64,000 bases of DNA from CBDFHF01 sp965247565 (GTDB lineage Bacteria > Pseudomonadota > Gammaproteobacteria > Methylococcales > Methylomonadaceae), in the NCBI GenBank assembly GCA_965247565.1, contig CBDFHF010000003.1:930001-994000 (forward strand), written 5' to 3'. The notes under the pieces are model-generated. The model worked only from the letters and a program-made list of their open reading frames with translations. It was not told where the DNA came from and ran no database searches. Positions 41,988 to 50,524 of this stretch are shown in pieces; positions within the stretch are counted from its first letter, which is position 1; the number at the start of each line of letters is the position of its first letter. The translations under genes were made by a program, and so were the position numbers.

Positions 41988-44900
41988 ATGAAACTGAGCA
42001 CCAGAATATGCATTCGGCCATTGGTCTATTGTGGTTTATTGATAACCACGTTAGCCTCATTCCACACTGCGCACGCCGGAGGCGGCATCACCACAGATGG
42101 CACGTTGGGACCAAAACAGAACCTAACCGGAAACCAAGTCACCATACCGCAAAACCTAGGCCGCACGGCGGGTAATAATCTGTTCCACAGTTTTGGGCAA
42201 TTTAACGTGCAAAGCGGCCAAAGCGTTACCTTTACCGAAAACACCCCAAACACCTTAGCCAATGTCATTTCACGGGTGACCGGCGGCTCGCAATCGGACA
42301 TCAATGGCCTGATCCGCTCAACTCCTGGGGGCCATGCCAATTTTTACCTGATCAACCCGGCGGGTATTGTGTTTGGTAAAGATGCGCAGATTGACGTGCC
42401 GGGGGCTTTTCATGCCAGTACCGCCGATCAACTGAAATTTAGCGATGGCTCAACATTCAGCGCTACCAACGCCAACGGCAGTAGCTTAAGCGGTGTAGAA
42501 CCAGCCAGCTTCGGTTTTCTGGCCAGTTCCACTGTCAACAATGGCTTGCTGAAAGTCGATGGCGCGCAGCTGAATGCCAAAGACAGCCAAACCTTGGATT
42601 TAGTCGCTGGGCAAATCGAAACCGACCATAACGCCAGCCTCAATGCACCGGGCGGAGAAATTCGGATGGTGGCAATGCAAGCTGCGGGGGATGTCAGTTT
42701 AGCGCGTACTGACGGCATTTTACCGTTGCCGGAGGTGACTCCCTCAGAAACCAATGCAGGCACGATGACCATACACGATACCGATATTAAAACCACAGGA
42801 AACGGTGGTGGGCGAATTGGCATTTGGGGTGGGGATGTTAACGTTTCAACGCTCGATATAAACAAAGGTATCGATGCACTTAACACTGGTTCACTCAATG
42901 CCAGATCAAAACAAGGCATTGACATCAAAACCAATCATTTAACGCTCGATGGTGCTCGGGTTAGAACGCGAGCTGATGGGAGTGGCAATGCCGGTGATAT
43001 TCGGACGCAATCAACTCAGGATACTGAATTACGTGCAGGGGGGAAAATTTATAGCGTTGCGATTGAGGGCAGTTCCGGTGATAGCGGGAATATAAATATT
43101 TCATCAGGAAACGATTTCATTATTGATGGCCTGAATACTCCAGAAGCGGGCAGTACAGCTATAGCTACCAATGCTTCTGAGGGAAGTACAGGGCATTCTG
43201 GCTATATAAGCATACATGCGGGTCGTAATATACTTGTCAACAATGATGCCTATATTTCCAGCATAATTGGTAACGACGGCGGCAACGGCGGTGATTTGTT
43301 CGTGCAAGCCGGCGGAGATATATCAATCCATAACAGCTCAATAAACAGCATTGTTGGGAAAACAGGGGAAGGAAATGCCGGAAATGTGAACGTACATGCA
43401 CATGGCAATATTCAGGTAACAAAAGATAGTGAAAATTCGAGCGCAATTATCAGCATTGTACAATCGAATGGAAAGGTTGGTTCGGTTACTGTTGAATCTG
43501 ACGGTAATATTACGATTGGTGGAATTATTAGCGTATTTGCTGAAAACGGTGAACTTAGCGCCGAAAGAGGTAATGTTATTGTCAGCGCTGGAGAGAATAT
43601 TACAGTAACCACAGACGGTGAGATTTCAAGTATGACTTTTGCAAATCGTAACGCGGCCAACATAGACGTGAGGGCGGGGAGAAATCTATTGGTAGATGGG
43701 ACTATACGTTCATCTAATCCTAAAGAGAGTTCTGGAACGGGTTCTGCGGGTAATGTAGTAGTGTATGTCGATGGCAATATTTTTCTCAATGCCAATGGGC
43801 AATTATCGGCTAAGGGTGCAATAGAAAGTTTGGTTCAGAACGGAGGAGCGAATTCTGGATATGCCGGAAATGTTCATGTTTCGGCTGGCGGCAAGATTAC
43901 ATTAATCAACCAAAGTTCTATTAGCTCCGCTAATCATAGTGATATTGGCCATGCGGGTTATGTGACAATTAACGCCCAAAGCGACATAGTGTTGGAAAGC
44001 GACAGCAGAGTCGCTAGCTTAACTGGCTCTAAAGCGAATGCAGGAGACGTCAATCTAATCTCCGGTAGAAATGTGGAAATGAATAGTGGCGCCGCTATTT
44101 TGGTGAACACAATTACTACCGGAAACGCGGGTAACTTGAGTATACGGGCACAGAATGATGTGGTATTAAATAGCTCAATGCTTGGTTCGGGTACATCAGA
44201 AAGTGGACAAGGTGGTACGGTGAATGTCTATGCTGGGCGTAACTTGCAAGTGGTTAATTCGTCTACAATCGATTCTAACTCCACGCCCTTAAGCGATAAG
44301 CCTATGCCCAGTCAGATGGGCGATGCCGGGAATGTTAATTTATATGCTGCTGGTGATATTCAAATAGTTGATTCAACAATTTCCACAAAGACTGAAGGCC
44401 CTGGAAGAGCTGGAAATATAAGTGTCAGCGCAGACGGAAACTTGCTGATTAAGGACAATGGAAAAATAAATGCAACTACCTATGGTGCAGGTGCGGCAGG
44501 AAATATTGATGTTTCCGCTAAAAATGCTTCACTAGATAATGGCAGTATATTTTCAGCCTCCTATGGTGCTGACTCGAGCGGACAAACCGGGCAAATCCGT
44601 ATCACTGCCAATGGCGGCATACAGATGGATAATGGTAGTCTGGTTTTTAATTTCAATGGAGCTAATCTGACTGACAACATGGCTACCAAGGTGATTACTC
44701 CCGGAACTATCAATTTTTCCGCCCAGGACATTAATCTAAATAAAAGCTCTATTTTCACTGATTCTGCCGGTAACGGTGCCGCAGGGAGTGTCAATTTTAC
44801 TGCCCAAAACATCCAATTGGCTAATGAAAGCTACATCAGTACCAGAGCTACCGGCAACGGTACGGGTGGTAATATCAATTTTTCTGCTAAAAACATCCGG

Positions 44901-45773
44901 CTGACAAACAAAAGCGCAATTAGCTCGGCTAGTCTTGGTAACGGGTCGGCTGGCAATATTCACTTTGCCGCCAAAAATATTCTTTTAACAAACCAAAGCG
45001 AAATTTCAACTGAAGCTTTCGGCAATGGCACCGGGGGTAATATTGGCTTTTCTGCCCAAAACATCCGATTGGCGAAAAAAAGCAATATCAATACCGATTC
45101 CGCCGGAAGCGGGGCGGCCGGTAATGTTAGTTTTTTTGCCAAGGACATCAGCTTGATGAACCGGAGCGGCATCAGCACGCGTGCTACCGGCAGCGGTGCT
45201 GGGGGGAACATCAACATCAGTTTTGCGCATTGGCTATTGCAAGATCGGTCATCGATAACAACCAATGCCGAAAGCGGCAATGGCGGGGCAATTACTATTA
45301 AAGGCGGGGAGTTTGTTGGGCTGCGTAATGCTTCTACGTTAAGTACAACGGTCTCATCCGGGCAAGGCAACGGGGGTGCCATTAATGTCGCATCGGATAT
45401 TTTATTTATGGATACGGCAGGAATACAAGCCAATGCGGCAAGCGGCAATGGCGGCGATATTAACCTGAATCTGAAAGCGCTTGTTCCTAGCGGTGATACC
45501 TTAACGATAGGCGGCGCCAAGTTTGCGCTTAAATCGTTAAAGCCTTACTCCAATAACAATATTATTCAGGCGGTTTCAGGGACTGGCATTAACGGCATTA
45601 CTTATATTAGCGCACCGCAGTTAAACCTGAGCGGCGCTATCTCTAACCTTGGCAATCCGCAGTTTGACACCAGCGCCATCAGCCCGGATTTTTGCGAATT
45701 GGGTGCAGGCAGTACGTTGACACGCAAAGGTAATGGCGGCTTGCTACCGAAAGGGGATGATTTGTCTTTTTGA
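41988..45773 (+). CDS. TpsA: filamentous haemagglutinin N-terminal domain exoprotein
   Basis: A 1261-aa secreted beta-helix protein. I start at the ATG at 41988 (signal peptide ending FHTAHA; the frame continues upstream without need). Residues about 35-190 are the TPS secretion domain, with NNLFHSFGQFNVQSGQSVTF and the motif NPAGIVFGKDA near 122. The remainder is a long run of degenerate repeats of the type AGNINVSAxGNIxLxNxSxISS, giving a parallel beta-helix. The C-terminus has DFCELGAGSTLTRKGNGGLL, with a single Cys. It should be exported by the TpsB encoded at 36711. It may serve adhesion or biofilm formation, or be a CHAT substrate. Confidence 0.93.
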   Translation: MKLSTRICIRPLVYCGLLITTLASFHTAHAGGGITTDGTLGPKQNLTGNQVTIPQNLGRTAGNNLFHSFGQFNVQSGQSVTFTENTPNTLANVISRVTGGSQSDINGLIRSTPGGHANFYLINPAGIVFGKDAQIDVPGAFHASTADQLKFSDGSTFSATNANGSSLSGVEPASFGFLASSTVNNGLLKVDGAQLNAKDSQTLDLVAGQIETDHNASLNAPGGEIRMVAMQAAGDVSLARTDGILPLPEVTPSETNAGTMTIHDTDIKTTGNGGGRIGIWGGDVNVSTLDINKGIDALNTGSLNARSKQGIDIKTNHLTLDGARVRTRADGSGNAGDIRTQSTQDTELRAGGKIYSVAIEGSSGDSGNINISSGNDFIIDGLNTPEAGSTAIATNASEGSTGHSGYISIHAGRNILVNNDAYISSIIGNDGGNGGDLFVQAGGDISIHNSSINSIVGKTGEGNAGNVNVHAHGNIQVTKDSENSSAIISIVQSNGKVGSVTVESDGNITIGGIISVFAENGELSAERGNVIVSAGENITVTTDGEISSMTFANRNAANIDVRAGRNLLVDGTIRSSNPKESSGTGSAGNVVVYVDGNIFLNANGQLSAKGAIESLVQNGGANSGYAGNVHVSAGGKITLINQSSISSANHSDIGHAGYVTINAQSDIVLESDSRVASLTGSKANAGDVNLISGRNVEMNSGAAILVNTITTGNAGNLSIRAQNDVVLNSSMLGSGTSESGQGGTVNVYAGRNLQVVNSSTIDSNSTPLSDKPMPSQMGDAGNVNLYAAGDIQIVDSTISTKTEGPGRAGNISVSADGNLLIKDNGKINATTYGAGAAGNIDVSAKNASLDNGSIFSASYGADSSGQTGQIRITANGGIQMDNGSLVFNFNGANLTDNMATKVITPGTINFSAQDINLNKSSIFTDSAGNGAAGSVNFTAQNIQLANESYISTRATGNGTGGNINFSAKNIRLTNKSAISSASLGNGSAGNIHFAAKNILLTNQSEISTEAFGNGTGGNIGFSAQNIRLAKKSNINTDSAGSGAAGNVSFFAKDISLMNRSGISTRATGSGAGGNINISFAHWLLQDRSSITTNAESGNGGAITIKGGEFVGLRNASTLSTTVSSGQGNGGAINVASDILFMDTAGIQANAASGNGGDINLNLKALVPSGDTLTIGGAKFALKSLKPYSNNNIIQAVSGTGINGITYISAPQLNLSGAISNLGNPQFDTSAISPDFCELGAGSTLTRKGNGGLLPKGDDLSF

Positions 45774-45775
45774 TT

Positions 45776-45895
45776 CCTTATTACTTACGAACCTCAGCCA
45801 AAGTTCAATGGTGAAAACTTAGAAAACTCCTCAGGCCACGTCATACCGGCACTTCGAGATTTGGCGAATGAGGCAGATGCTCGTAAGTAATTAGG
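45776..45895. repeat. Inverted-repeat bounded element after tpsA
   Basis: CCTTATTACTTACGA (45776-45790) and TCGTAAGTAATTAGG (45881-45895) are reverse complements at 14 of 15 positions and bound a 120-bp stretch with no gene. The element starts 3 bases after the tpsA stop. It looks like a small nonautonomous insertion or a large terminator hairpin; only a single copy was noticed here. Confidence 0.65.
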
Positions 45896-45960
45896 TACAA
45901 GTATCCCTGTTTTTCATCTTGAATAAAGAAGGGCATCACTTTTATAACGGAAATAAAAAC

Positions 45961-47118
45961 ATGGCCAATACCGCTGCTCATAAGCCCCCAGAGATTATTA
46001 CCCGCTTTGCCAGACAACTAAGTCGGATTTTGACCGACTATCTAATTGATTCGAACGGTGGGCATCGTCATCCGGTGAAGGATCGCTTGGCGATTAAGTT
46101 AATGCTAACGTTGAGCGAAAAAAGTCTGTATCGACAGGAGTTACTGTTTCGGGATTATAGTGAGGAACAAGCGGAATTATGGATGGATTACTTATTGCCC
46201 GATGGCAACCGGCAGAAACTGCATACAGAAAGCATTTTTTATGTGGAGGCGGTACTTGGCAAGCGCTTGGCTATTGTCAGCAAACGCAAATCGTTGCCGA
46301 CCAATTTGCACATATTGTTGTTAATGCTGTGCCGTTATAGTGTCGATAAACGTTGGTTAAGAACCTGGATTAAGCGCAAGCATGAAATAACTGCGCTTAT
46401 AAATGAGCCGTTTTTTGACAGGGTGATGAATGAGTTAAAGCGCCAAGCTTCAAACTTAAAAAACATGAGCGCGGTGTCTAAAACTTATCGTGAACGCTAT
46501 GGCGTTCTGTATTTAATAGTCGGTTCAAATCGCGCCGAAGTGCCAGAAGAAATGTCTTTGTTTGACGTGGTTACAACGGTTCCTACGCCGTTAAGTCAAA
46601 CTATTCAAAAGCCGCCGGTGTGGTATCCGGCCTTGGTCGAACGAATTTTGTTATCTTTAAATGAAAGCTACAGTTTGTTACGTTCTTGTGGATTACCGCC
46701 CCAGGAGTTCTGGGACGTGCTGTCTGTCGGTAAATTGCGGGAATTAAAAAGTTTAAAAAAACTGGCCGATGGTTATTTAAAAACAGGCGTAACGCTAACG
46801 CTTTACGATGCGTATGAACTGGCTTTTGTCGATTGGCAAAAAAAGCAAACCGCCTATTCTAAAAGCTCAGTTGACCCTGATAAAAAAATCAAAATTGCCG
46901 GTTTTGAAGATTTCTTTGATTTTGCAGGCAGTGCCATCGGCGCCAAATTATTGCAAACCCGATTTGTGTCTCTCTACACCGAAAATGAAGAAAGCCAGGG
47001 TTTTAGCGAAATCACCGCCGTGATTGAAAATAGCTCTGCGGAATTGGAATACGCTTTAGGAAGCTTAATGGTTGATGCGGCCAAAAGTTTTACGCCAGTC
47101 ACGGCGTATTTTTTTTAA
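45961..47118 (+). CDS. Hypothetical protein; frame ends in a T8 tract
   Basis: A 385-aa protein, start at the ATG at 45961 (MANTAAHKPPEIITRFARQL); a TTG at 45919 would lengthen it. It is helical and rich in Leu, Lys and Arg, with no signal peptide or recognised domain. At 47109-47116 a T8 run is followed immediately by TAA. Deleting one T would extend the protein by about 66 residues in the next frame (KQAVIAQRPLAGEQSVFNDA...SSVWLI, end 47317), which reads like a natural continuation. So the true product is probably about 451 aa, and the shift is a sequencing slip, a mutation or programmed slippage. It is the first of five consecutive plus-strand genes after tpsA. Confidence 0.75.
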   Translation: MANTAAHKPPEIITRFARQLSRILTDYLIDSNGGHRHPVKDRLAIKLMLTLSEKSLYRQELLFRDYSEEQAELWMDYLLPDGNRQKLHTESIFYVEAVLGKRLAIVSKRKSLPTNLHILLLMLCRYSVDKRWLRTWIKRKHEITALINEPFFDRVMNELKRQASNLKNMSAVSKTYRERYGVLYLIVGSNRAEVPEEMSLFDVVTTVPTPLSQTIQKPPVWYPALVERILLSLNESYSLLRSCGLPPQEFWDVLSVGKLRELKSLKKLADGYLKTGVTLTLYDAYELAFVDWQKKQTAYSKSSVDPDKKIKIAGFEDFFDFAGSAIGAKLLQTRFVSLYTENEESQGFSEITAVIENSSAELEYALGSLMVDAAKSFTPVTAYFF

Positions 47119-47317
47119 ACAGGCTGTTATCGCGCAACGGCCGTTAGCGGGTGAACAGAGTGTATTTAATGATGCTGAGTTCTGTGATCTGGTGGCAGCC
47201 GATAAACATTATGCTCAACTGGATGCCGATAAACTGGCTGCTAAATTAATTCTAAAAATTAAGACCATTATTGAAAAACAGATACATTCTGAGGATTCGT
47301 CAGTTTGGTTGATTTAG
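47119..47317 (+). pseudogene. Out-of-frame C-terminal continuation of the preceding gene
   Basis: This frame, joined to the previous gene by a one-base deletion in the T8 tract, encodes KQAVIAQRPLAGEQSVFNDA, EFCDLVAADKHYAQLDADKL and KIKTIIEKQIHSEDSSVWLI. It has no ribosome-binding site or good start of its own. Codon use and amino-acid balance look coding. I therefore treat it as the severed end of the gene starting at 45961. Confidence 0.65.
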
Positions 47318-47321
47318 GAGT

Positions 47322-47383
47322 GTAGGGGCGAATTCACTTGTGCCCTTTAGGTTATCGCCTCGGGCGATTAAAATCGCCCCTAC
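47322..47383. repeat. REP-like hairpin repeat, copy 3
   Basis: Bounded by GTAGGGGCGAATTCAC and GGGCGATTAAAATCGCCCC plus TAC. Compared with the 33560 copy, it has about 17 extra bases in the middle. It lies 4 bases after the stop at 47317, consistent with a place at a gene end. Confidence 0.8.
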
Positions 47384-47424
47384 AAGTCATCCCACCAGTT
47401 GCAGCGCACACACGAGGTTACCTT

Positions 47425-47970
47425 ATGGCATTTACATCACAACAACTTTGGCAAGAAGCTTACCGACGCCTGATGATCATTGATGCAGAATTACCAATTG
47501 CTGAAGAAAAGGTGGATCAGTTTTTAGCGATGTTGCCACAGCGTTTGCCGAGAGAAAACTGGGTTGATTGGCTGGTACGCGGGCAAAAATTGGCTAAGGT
47601 GATTCCATTCCAAAAAATGAATTTTCGTTATCTTACTGAAGTACAAAGATTAGCGGCAGACAGCCGTGAGATTGAGCATGCGCTACCAGAGATTTCGTTA
47701 CTATCTGCCAACCAACAGTTTCGCTTGACGGTAGAGGCTTTGCCGCAAAATAAGTTGAAGTTGATTCTGGAAGCATTGGGTGTGGCTAGCAGCCGATACG
47801 CTCATTGTTTAATAGGTATCGCCGGCACGGATAGTAAAGATCAATTAATCAGCTTGATACGTTTGGACGCGGACGGTGAAGGGTTTGATGAGTCGTTGGA
47901 TAACACGCCAGCTGTGCGCCAGGCTTTGTTGCGACCGGTAATTGCCATCATTGAGCAAGAGAGTGCGTAA
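47425..47970 (+). CDS. Hypothetical protein, 181 aa
   Basis: A soluble, largely helical protein starting MAFTSQQLWQEAYRRLMIID (ATG at 47425; the frame extends upstream through the repeat without support). The C-terminal half has PQNKLKLILEALGVASSRYA and GTDSKDQLISLIRLDADGEG. I recognise no family. Its 3' end overlaps the next gene, so translation is coupled to the Lon-like protein that follows. It probably belongs functionally with the four neighbours. Confidence 0.7.
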   Translation: MAFTSQQLWQEAYRRLMIIDAELPIAEEKVDQFLAMLPQRLPRENWVDWLVRGQKLAKVIPFQKMNFRYLTEVQRLAADSREIEHALPEISLLSANQQFRLTVEALPQNKLKLILEALGVASSRYAHCLIGIAGTDSKDQLISLIRLDADGEGFDESLDNTPAVRQALLRPVIAIIEQESA

Positions 47971-48511
47971 ATTTGTATGGGTGCCTGTCGTCAGTTTGGG
48001 TGGGCAAGCCAAAGGTGAGTATTTTGAAATTATGAGCGAGCCTGCTCGATTTGGGGGTGCCAATATGGATGCCATCAAAAACTGTGGGTTTGATAAAAAC
48101 ATCGCCCAAAGCCAAGAGCTATTGAAGCGCCTACAGCATCAACCCGGCGCGGTAAACTTATATTTAACCGGTAATTTAGCCAATGTCAGCAACACACCCA
48201 GTGTCAATTTGGGTTTGATAGTGGCAAGCTTTATGCACAAGGCGACTTGTCCTTATCAAAAACTGATTATCACCGGGCAATTGGATACCGCTCAAGCCCA
48301 ATTCCTAATCACAGAAGCGCCAGGTTTTGAAGATAGAATTGCTGCAGTTTTGCATTTGGGTAAACAGCCTCAGCCGATACCTTTTTTTCTACCGCGAACC
48401 ATGCTGACTACCTGTAATTCAGCGCTGTTATCTCAAGTGGAGGCAAAAAATATCGAGATAAAACCGATTGATGACTTATTTGATGTGTTGCTTGATTTTG
48501 GGATAGCTTGA
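47942..48511 (+). CDS. Lon-protease-like fold protein lacking the catalytic Lys
   Basis: A protein of up to 189 aa. The start is uncertain: TTG at 47942, TTG at 47951 or GTG at 47963. The order of elements resembles the Lon S16 protease domain: VNLYLTGNLAN, NTPSVNLGLIVASFMH (Ser at the catalytic place), KLIITGQLD, FEDRIAAVLHLG (Arg where Lon has the catalytic Lys), PIPFFLPR and NIEIKPIDDLFDVLLDFG. It matches the next protein (48716) element by element, so the two are paralogous. With Lys replaced, it may be a regulatory or scaffold partner rather than a protease. This is pattern reading, not an alignment score. Confidence 0.65.
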   Translation: MPSLSKRVRKFVWVPVVSLGGQAKGEYFEIMSEPARFGGANMDAIKNCGFDKNIAQSQELLKRLQHQPGAVNLYLTGNLANVSNTPSVNLGLIVASFMHKATCPYQKLIITGQLDTAQAQFLITEAPGFEDRIAAVLHLGKQPQPIPFFLPRTMLTTCNSALLSQVEAKNIEIKPIDDLFDVLLDFGIA

Positions 48512-48533
48512 GATAATCAAGGAAAATTTGTAA

Positions 48534-48666
48534 CTATTCAGCACCCCCTGTCATTCCGAGCGCAGCGAGGAATCTTAAGTCTCGAGTCATGCTGCCACAG
48601 CTCAAGATTTCTCCCGATGGTCGAAATGACAGGGTAATCAAGCAGCTTGTAAAAAACGCTGAATGG
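48534..48666. repeat. MITE-like element with CTATTCAGC ends, copy 2
   Basis: A 133-bp element beginning CTATTCAGCACCCCCTGTCA and ending GCTGAATGG, so its ends are inverted with one mismatch. It includes ATTCCGAGCGCAGCGAGGAA and GGTCGAAATGACAGGG. It is related in inverse orientation to 40957-41058 and is longer by about 30 bases. It lies between the two Lon-like genes. Confidence 0.8.
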
Positions 48667-48715
48667 TTATGAAAATTTATTTATCTCTACACACGATTTT
48701 TATTCTCAAGAGAAC

Positions 48716-50056
48716 ATGGTGATGCAGACTCTCCGCTCAACCGTTTATATCCCTTTAGCGGAATTGACCCATCAATCTGGCCAATTACTGGAAGTTTATG
48801 CTGAAAATCAAGTATTTGGCGAAACGGTTTTAGATAAAAAAGCCATAGATAAAAATTGGAACTTTGTAGCTGCGCCATTGCGGGATGCAGGCCTTTATAA
48901 TGAAGGTTTGCAAGTTGTGAGCACGATACGCAAATTAGATTTAAAAACCTCACGTAGGGCAATTTATCAGTGCTTTAAAAAATACGCCTGGCTGGATAAC
49001 CAACGTTTACATGTGGGCAACCAGCATTTTGAAAATTGCGAGGGTAATAGTGCGCAATTGGGTTTGGCAATTGCCTTGCTATTAAACGCCAGTAATAGCT
49101 CCATCCGTTATGCGGTTGCTACCGGCAAGTTAAGTAGTGATCGACATGCAGATTTTGATGTAGCGATTGAAACAGTCGGCAGTGTGCCCGAAAAATTGCG
49201 GTTACTCATCGAAAAACGCAAAACTGACGCCTTGCCCGACATGCCTTTGTATTGTTTTACCCCAAGGTACTACAACAAAGAGGGTGAACTGAAGAAAGTC
49301 TTAGATTTGCCAGAAGTTAAACAATTAGCGGCGTTGAATATTCAGGTTAAGCCAATTGAATGGCTTAGCGAAGCCGTAAAAATATTAAAAGCCAAAAAAA
49401 CCAGATACTTAAAACAGGATAAGTGGTTGGTGGGCAGTTTTGGGGTTTTCGTCAGTCTATTTTTAGCGTTTGCTTTGTATTGTGCTTGGTTGTTTTATCC
49501 CATACCGGTCACGTTGCTGCCTGGCAAAAATCTGTCAGAACCTTTTTTAGTCTGCGCTAATCGCGATTATACAAAAGTCAGTTATTATAATTTAGAGCGC
49601 GACGCTAATATGCCGATAATGCCTTTGTTTTCTAATGAAAATAGTGAATACAATTTTGGTATTGGCTGGAAATTAAAGGCGGAAGCAACACCTTTTAGTA
49701 AACGGTATTACCTTGGTTTTATTCATTTAGGTGAGCAAACAGGTTATAAACTCATCAATAAGCAACCCAATAGTACAGAAGAGATTATTGTTAACGCCAG
49801 CCAAATGCTGCAATGGTATTGGCCGATGCAGGAAGAATCGACCAAAGAGCAAGACAATATGTTGATCGTGGTGGTGCAACGCACACCAATTCTCGCCGAT
49901 AAACTCAATCAGGCGTTTGCTGAGCGGTTTTCTGCCACAAAACGGCTTAACATCCTTCAAGCTCGCGATTTTTTATTGCCGAAATTTCCCGGCAATTATG
50001 TGTTTTCTTATAAATCCATTCTGGGTGATTCGCCATGTATCAAGTCCTCACATTAA
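48716..50056 (+). CDS. Membrane-anchored Lon-like (S16-type) serine protease candidate
   Basis: A 446-aa protein. Residues about 5-225 follow the Lon proteolytic domain: RLHVGNQHFENCEGNSAQLG (Ser112), LAIALLLNASNSSIRYAVAT, VAIETVGSVPEKLRLLIEK (Lys160), PLYCFTP and NIQVKPIEWLSEAVKIL. The Ser-Lys separation is 48, compared with 43 in E. coli Lon. No AAA+ ATPase domain is present. A membrane segment follows at about 238-261 (WLVGSFGVFVSLFLAFALYC), then a C-terminal part of about 180 aa, presumably periplasmic. It could be an ATP-independent, membrane-bound peptidase. It overlaps the secreted 161-aa gene by 22 bases. The protease assignment rests on motif order only. Confidence 0.7.
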   Translation: MVMQTLRSTVYIPLAELTHQSGQLLEVYAENQVFGETVLDKKAIDKNWNFVAAPLRDAGLYNEGLQVVSTIRKLDLKTSRRAIYQCFKKYAWLDNQRLHVGNQHFENCEGNSAQLGLAIALLLNASNSSIRYAVATGKLSSDRHADFDVAIETVGSVPEKLRLLIEKRKTDALPDMPLYCFTPRYYNKEGELKKVLDLPEVKQLAALNIQVKPIEWLSEAVKILKAKKTRYLKQDKWLVGSFGVFVSLFLAFALYCAWLFYPIPVTLLPGKNLSEPFLVCANRDYTKVSYYNLERDANMPIMPLFSNENSEYNFGIGWKLKAEATPFSKRYYLGFIHLGEQTGYKLINKQPNSTEEIIVNASQMLQWYWPMQEESTKEQDNMLIVVVQRTPILADKLNQAFAERFSATKRLNILQARDFLLPKFPGNYVFSYKSILGDSPCIKSSH

Positions 50057-50520
50057 TTGTTACTCTTTATGCAGTAGTTGCTATGGCAGACATGCCTGAT
50101 GAGGCTTGTTTAAGCGTTCATAAGCTGACGCAAAATCAGCTGACTTTTTTTTACACCCAGAAAGATAAGGCGGATAAACCTTATTTTTATGTGAAAGCAT
50201 TACTTGGCCATGATGCACCCAGAACCACTGAGACGCTAGGTAACGGCGGAAATTTGATTTATGTTTTAAATACTAAACCACATATTTATCAAATCCCAGA
50301 GAAAACCCAAAAGCTTTATATCCTGAAGGCGAAGGGCAAGCTTGAGGGTTTTGATCCATTGGCTCAAGTGGTGCCTGAGTATGATACCGAAAACAGACCG
50401 CAACTATTGACCGCTAGAATTAAGCGTAACGTGACTAATTATTTGCAGGCACTGCCTGTTGAAACTAAGCAACGGGCGAGCAGTGAAGATGTTATAGCTG
50501 TTTGTGAGGTTGCCTTATAA
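50035..50520 (+). CDS. Secreted hypothetical protein, 161 aa
   Basis: The start MYQVLTLIVTLYAVVAMADM is a signal peptide with probable cleavage after VAMA. The mature protein is beta-rich (NQLTFFYTQKDKADKPYFYV, GNGGNLIYVLNTKPHIYQIP) with two Cys (residues 25 and 157 approximately) that may pair. No family recognised. Its start overlaps the end of the membrane Lon-like gene by 22 bases, so the products probably act together in the periplasm. Confidence 0.7.
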   Translation: MYQVLTLIVTLYAVVAMADMPDEACLSVHKLTQNQLTFFYTQKDKADKPYFYVKALLGHDAPRTTETLGNGGNLIYVLNTKPHIYQIPEKTQKLYILKAKGKLEGFDPLAQVVPEYDTENRPQLLTARIKRNVTNYLQALPVETKQRASSEDVIAVCEVAL

Positions 50521-50524
50521 GGTT

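Noticed and set aside
42988..45300. Internal repeats of tpsA as a possible DNA repeat array
   Set aside because: The repetition is at protein level (beta-helix turns) and the DNA copies are too diverged to be a separate element.
42026..45520. Several minus-strand frames of 67-186 codons opposite tpsA
   Set aside because: They are low-complexity shadows of the repeated beta-helix coding sequence, rich in Pro, Leu and Ser, with no family resemblance.
33560..47383. Repeats as a CRISPR array
   Set aside because: The copies are far apart, palindromic and without regular spacers; no cas gene is present.
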